From Granulicella sp. L46 (GTDB lineage Bacteria > Acidobacteriota > Terriglobia > Terriglobales > Acidobacteriaceae): a stretch of 64,000 nt of DNA. Of the stretch, positions 60,972-64,000 are shown in pieces. The notes beneath the pieces are model-generated. The model did no database searches. It worked only from the letters and a program-made list of their open reading frames with translations, and was not told where the DNA came from. Position numbers and translations under genes: made by a program. The first letter of the stretch is position 1. Each line of letters starts with the position of its first letter. The stretch spans positions 233,363-297,362 of the forward strand of contig NZ_LMUT01000003.1 in the NCBI RefSeq assembly GCF_009765785.1, in the 5' to 3' direction.

Positions 60972-62627
60972 ATGAACCCAATGAACTTCGACCCAATCAT
61001 CCTGACGCTCATCATCGCCACCCCGCTAGCGGGCGCGATCCTGCTCGCCTGCATCCCAGAGCGCGAGGGCAGCAAAACACACGCCATCGGCGCCCTCCTC
61101 ATCAGCCTCTTGACTCTCCTCCTCACGCTTCATCTCCCCTCGCACTTCAACTACCACGCCGCCCCGCGCACCTTCCAGTTCGAGCAGAACCTTTCCTGGA
61201 TCCCGTCACCCAACATCCGCTACCACCTCGGCGTCGACGGCCTCAGCATGTGGCTCATCGTCCTCGCCGCCTTCTTAGCCCCCATCGGCGTGCTCGCGTC
61301 TTGGAATGCAATCCACACGCGAACGAAGCTCTTCTACACCCTCTTCCTCCTCCAGCAGGTCGCCATGCTCGGCATCTTCGCCGCCCTCGATCTCTTCCTC
61401 TACTACGGCTTCTGGGAACTCTCGCTCGTCCCCATCACGATCCTCATCGCCACCTTCGGCCGCACCGAAAACCGCCGCCGTGCCGCGATCAAATTCTTCC
61501 TCTACGCGTTCATCCCCTCCGCGATCCTCCTCGTCGCCATCCTCTGGCTCTACAACCTAACCGGCACCTTCGACCTGCCCACCCTCCAGTACCTCGCCCT
61601 CACCCACCACCTGGCAGCAACGCCCACCGCGCTACTACTCTGCTCCATCGCCTTCCTCGTAGCGTTCGCCGTCAAAGTCCCGGTCTTCCCCCTCCACGGC
61701 TGGCTACAGGACGCAGTCGCCGAAGCCCCCACCGCCGCCGTCATGGTCCTCGCCGGCAAGCTCGGCCTCTACTCCATCCTTCGCTTCAGCTTCGGCATCT
61801 TCCCCGAGCAGTCCCGCCATGTAGCCCCGGTCCTCATCGCCTTAGGCGCCATCGGCATCGTCTACGGCTCACTCATCGCGCTCATCAAGACCGACCTCAA
61901 GAAGCTAGCCGCCTTCTCCACCCTCGCGCACGTCTCCTTCGTGATCCTCGGCATCTTCACCTTCACAGTCATCGGCCTCGACGGCGGCGTCTTCCAGATC
62001 CTCAACGAAAGCCTCATCGGCGCGGCCCTCTTCGTCCTTCTCGGCCTGCTCTACGAGCGCTACGGCACCTACGACATGCGCGACTACGGCGGCCTCGCCA
62101 CACGTCACCCGTGGATGGTCACGATGTTCGTCATCACCGTCCTCGCCGCCGCCGGACTTCCCATGCTCAACGGCTTTGTCGGCGAATTCCTCATTCTCTC
62201 CGGCTCCATGCAATCCATCGCCACGCACCACATCCTCTGGACCGTCATCGCCGCCACCGGCGTAATCTTCGGAGCCTCCTATCTCCTCTGGATGATCCAG
62301 CGAGTCTTCTACGGCAAGATCGGCGTACGCCCCGACGAAGTCCCCGGCTGGGACCTCACCGCCCGCGAGCATCTCGAACTCTGGCCCTTCGCCGCCCTCT
62401 TCCTCGCCATGGGCGTCGCCTCCCCCTTCTGGATGCGAGCCATCGACATCTACGGCGCCTCCACTGCAGGCAAGCTCGTCGAGGTTGGCCACGGCCTCTA
62501 CAAGAACACCGCCAACGGCGAATACAGCTTCAATGACCAGGAATACAGCCGCTGGTGCCTCGACCACCCCGGCCACTGCCGCGTTGAAGTCAGATTCGTT
62601 GTATCAACCCCTAAGGAGGCCCGCTAA
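60972..62627 (+). CDS. nuoM: NADH-quinone oxidoreductase subunit M
   Basis: The second antiporter-like proton channel, 551 residues. Signatures include RYHLGVDGLSMWLIVLAAFL, the essential Glu in YYGFWELSLVPITILIATFG, the Lys in FAVKVPVFPLHGWLQDAVAEAPTAAVMVLAGKLG and DLKKLAAFSTLAHVSFVILG. A second in-frame ATG lies at 60981. The C-terminus carries an extra polar segment of about 45 residues after the last helix. Its stop overlaps the nuoN start. Confidence 0.96.
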   Translation: MNPMNFDPIILTLIIATPLAGAILLACIPEREGSKTHAIGALLISLLTLLLTLHLPSHFNYHAAPRTFQFEQNLSWIPSPNIRYHLGVDGLSMWLIVLAAFLAPIGVLASWNAIHTRTKLFYTLFLLQQVAMLGIFAALDLFLYYGFWELSLVPITILIATFGRTENRRRAAIKFFLYAFIPSAILLVAILWLYNLTGTFDLPTLQYLALTHHLAATPTALLLCSIAFLVAFAVKVPVFPLHGWLQDAVAEAPTAAVMVLAGKLGLYSILRFSFGIFPEQSRHVAPVLIALGAIGIVYGSLIALIKTDLKKLAAFSTLAHVSFVILGIFTFTVIGLDGGVFQILNESLIGAALFVLLGLLYERYGTYDMRDYGGLATRHPWMVTMFVITVLAAAGLPMLNGFVGEFLILSGSMQSIATHHILWTVIAATGVIFGASYLLWMIQRVFYGKIGVRPDEVPGWDLTAREHLELWPFAALFLAMGVASPFWMRAIDIYGASTAGKLVEVGHGLYKNTANGEYSFNDQEYSRWCLDHPGHCRVEVRFVVSTPKEAR

Positions 62628-64000
62628 TGTCCACTAACCTCCTCGCCCTCCTTCCCGAACTAATCCTCGCCCTCACCGGCGTCCTCGTCATGCTCGCCGA
62701 GCCCCTAATCACCCCCGGCCGCACCCGCAAGCCTCTCGGCTGGCTCGCCATCTTCGGCATCACCGCCTCCGGCCTCGCCGCCCTCTACCAACTCCACGTA
62801 GTCGACACCCTCCGCCCCGCCACTGGCATCCTCTCCTCAATCCCCGTCAGCGGTAGCCCCACCGCCTTCTCCGGCACCATCCAGGTCAGCGCCTTCTCCG
62901 TCTTCTTCCACCTCCTCATCGCCAGCATCGTCCTCGTCACCCTGCTAGCGTCACTCGACTACTTCGAAGACCCCATCACCCACGCCGGCGAGTACTTCGC
63001 CCTGGTCTGCTTCGGCGCCACCGGCATGATGTTCATGACCAGCTCCGTCGAGCTCCTCATGGTCTTCATCGGCCTCGAAATCTCCTCTATCTCCACCTAC
63101 ATCCTCGCCGGCTTCCGCAAAGGCCGCGCCACCGCCTCGGAAGCCGCCATCAAATACTTCCTCCTCGGCAGCTTCGCAACGGCCTTCTTCCTCTACGGCA
63201 TCGCGCTCTGCTTCGGAGCCACCGGCTCGACCAGCATCGCCGCCATCGCCGCCGGCCTCGCCATCACCAAGACCCCGCTCTTAGGCTGGCTAGCTGTAGC
63301 GATGGTCCTCATCGGCCTCGGCTTCAAAGTCTCCGCTGCCCCCTTCCACGTCTGGACCCCCGACGTCTACCAGGGCGCCCCCTCCCCCGTAGTCGCCCTC
63401 ATGTCGACAGCCCCCAAGGCCGCCGCCTTCGCCGTCCTCCTCCGCTTCCTCTTCAGCGCCACCCCCATGTACCGCGACCACTGGGTGCTCATGATCGCCA
63501 TCCTCGCCGTAGCCACGATGACCATCGGCAACCTCGGCGCCCTCCTGCAGTCCGACGTGAAGCGCCTCCTCGCCTACTCCTCCATCGCCCACGCCGGCTA
63601 CCTCCTCGTCGCCTTTACCTCCGCGCAGCACGAAGCCGTCTCCGCCGCCTGCTTCTACACCGCCGCCTACGCCGCCACAAACGTCGGAGCCTTCATCGTC
63701 CTCACCCAACTCTCCGGCTTCGACGAAAAACTCCGCACCCTCGACGACTTCACCGGCCTCGCCCTCAAGCGCCCCGTCCTCTCCGCGATCTTCGCCTTCT
63801 TCCTCCTCTCGCTGATCGGCATCCCCTTCACCGGAGGCTTCTTCGGCAAGTTTTACGTCTTCTCCGCAGCGGTCCACGGAGGCTACACCTGGCTAGCGAT
63901 CGTCGGCCTGGCCAACTCCGGAGTAGCCTGCTTTTACTACCTCCGCCTGCTAGCCGCCCTCTACGCCCGCCCCTCCACCGACACCCTAGCCGACACCCCC
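62627..64000 (+). CDS. nuoN: NADH-quinone oxidoreductase subunit N (partial, cut at window end)
   Basis: The third antiporter-like channel of complex I; 458 codons lie in the window and the frame is still open at the last base. The ATG at 62627 shares a base with the nuoM stop and has AAGGAGG eight bases upstream. The translation starts MSTNLLALLPELILALTGVL. Later blocks typical of NuoN include SSVELLMVFIGLEISSISTY and KVSAAPFHVWTPDVYQGAP, with the channel Lys in SDVKRLLAYSSIAHAGYLLV. It is the last nuo gene in the usual order. Confidence 0.95.
   Translation, partial: MSTNLLALLPELILALTGVLVMLAEPLITPGRTRKPLGWLAIFGITASGLAALYQLHVVDTLRPATGILSSIPVSGSPTAFSGTIQVSAFSVFFHLLIASIVLVTLLASLDYFEDPITHAGEYFALVCFGATGMMFMTSSVELLMVFIGLEISSISTYILAGFRKGRATASEAAIKYFLLGSFATAFFLYGIALCFGATGSTSIAAIAAGLAITKTPLLGWLAVAMVLIGLGFKVSAAPFHVWTPDVYQGAPSPVVALMSTAPKAAAFAVLLRFLFSATPMYRDHWVLMIAILAVATMTIGNLGALLQSDVKRLLAYSSIAHAGYLLVAFTSAQHEAVSAACFYTAAYAATNVGAFIVLTQLSGFDEKLRTLDDFTGLALKRPVLSAIFAFFLLSLIGIPFTGGFFGKFYVFSAAVHGGYTWLAIVGLANSGVACFYYLRLLAALYARPSTDTLADTP

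Overview
The window reads as a chromosomal segment of a GC-rich, Gram-negative, aerobic heterotroph, most likely an acidobacterium of the Terriglobales type (Granulicella, Edaphobacter or Terriglobus relatives). The taxon is inferred from a secreted VWFA-related protein of the acidobacterial kind, the outer-membrane proteins, the gene content, and families of short intergenic repeats. No species can be named from this sequence alone. No tRNA or rRNA gene, insertion sequence, prophage or CRISPR array was seen. Protein genes fill the window apart from two spacers of more than 300 bases.

Layout. 1-5.3 kb: an efflux adaptor, its ABC ATPase, and a 956-residue secreted protein of unknown function. 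5.3-12.3 kb (minus): an M24 peptidase, accB-accC, thiE and two amino-acid permeases. 12.4-13.6 kb: a Tat-exported metallophosphoesterase whose 3' end overlaps a small helix-turn-helix gene. 13.8-31 kb: a fatty-acid oxidation region. It holds etfB-etfA with a membrane ETF:quinone oxidoreductase of the EMO type, two acyl-CoA dehydrogenases, a thiolase, a FadN-like fused hydroxyacyl-CoA dehydrogenase/enoyl-CoA hydratase, a TetR regulator, an SDR, and an acyl-CoA synthetase coupled to a hydrolase. 31-41 kb: a metallo-hydrolase, a second acyl-CoA synthetase, cysteine synthase, the VWA protein, a K+-independent H+-pyrophosphatase, DoxX and DUF998 proteins, and an acetyltransferase. 41-49.5 kb: a DUF1015 protein, thiG, a structured RNA candidate, an RcnR/CsoR-type metal sensor divergent from an OprB-like porin, a prepilin peptidase and a RidA protein. 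49.6-64 kb: a complex I operon in the order A-C-D-orf-E-F-G-H-J-sorf-K-L-M-N, with nuoN cut by the window end.

How it works together. Synthetases activate fatty acids; dehydrogenases, FadN and thiolase degrade them. Electrons from acyl-CoA go through EtfAB and the membrane Fe-S protein to the quinone pool, and NADH goes to complex I. The TetR protein is the obvious candidate regulator of the fatty-acid genes.

The most unusual features lie outside ordinary genes. One is a modular family of GTCAT-type hairpins joined to degenerate TTGCNN hexamer tracts, also found inside the nuo operon. Another is a roughly 180-nt structured RNA with two competing folds and a terminator upstream of thiG. A third is a 224-bp G-poor element closed by an inverted repeat. 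The complex I operon lacks nuoB and nuoI but carries two extra small genes.
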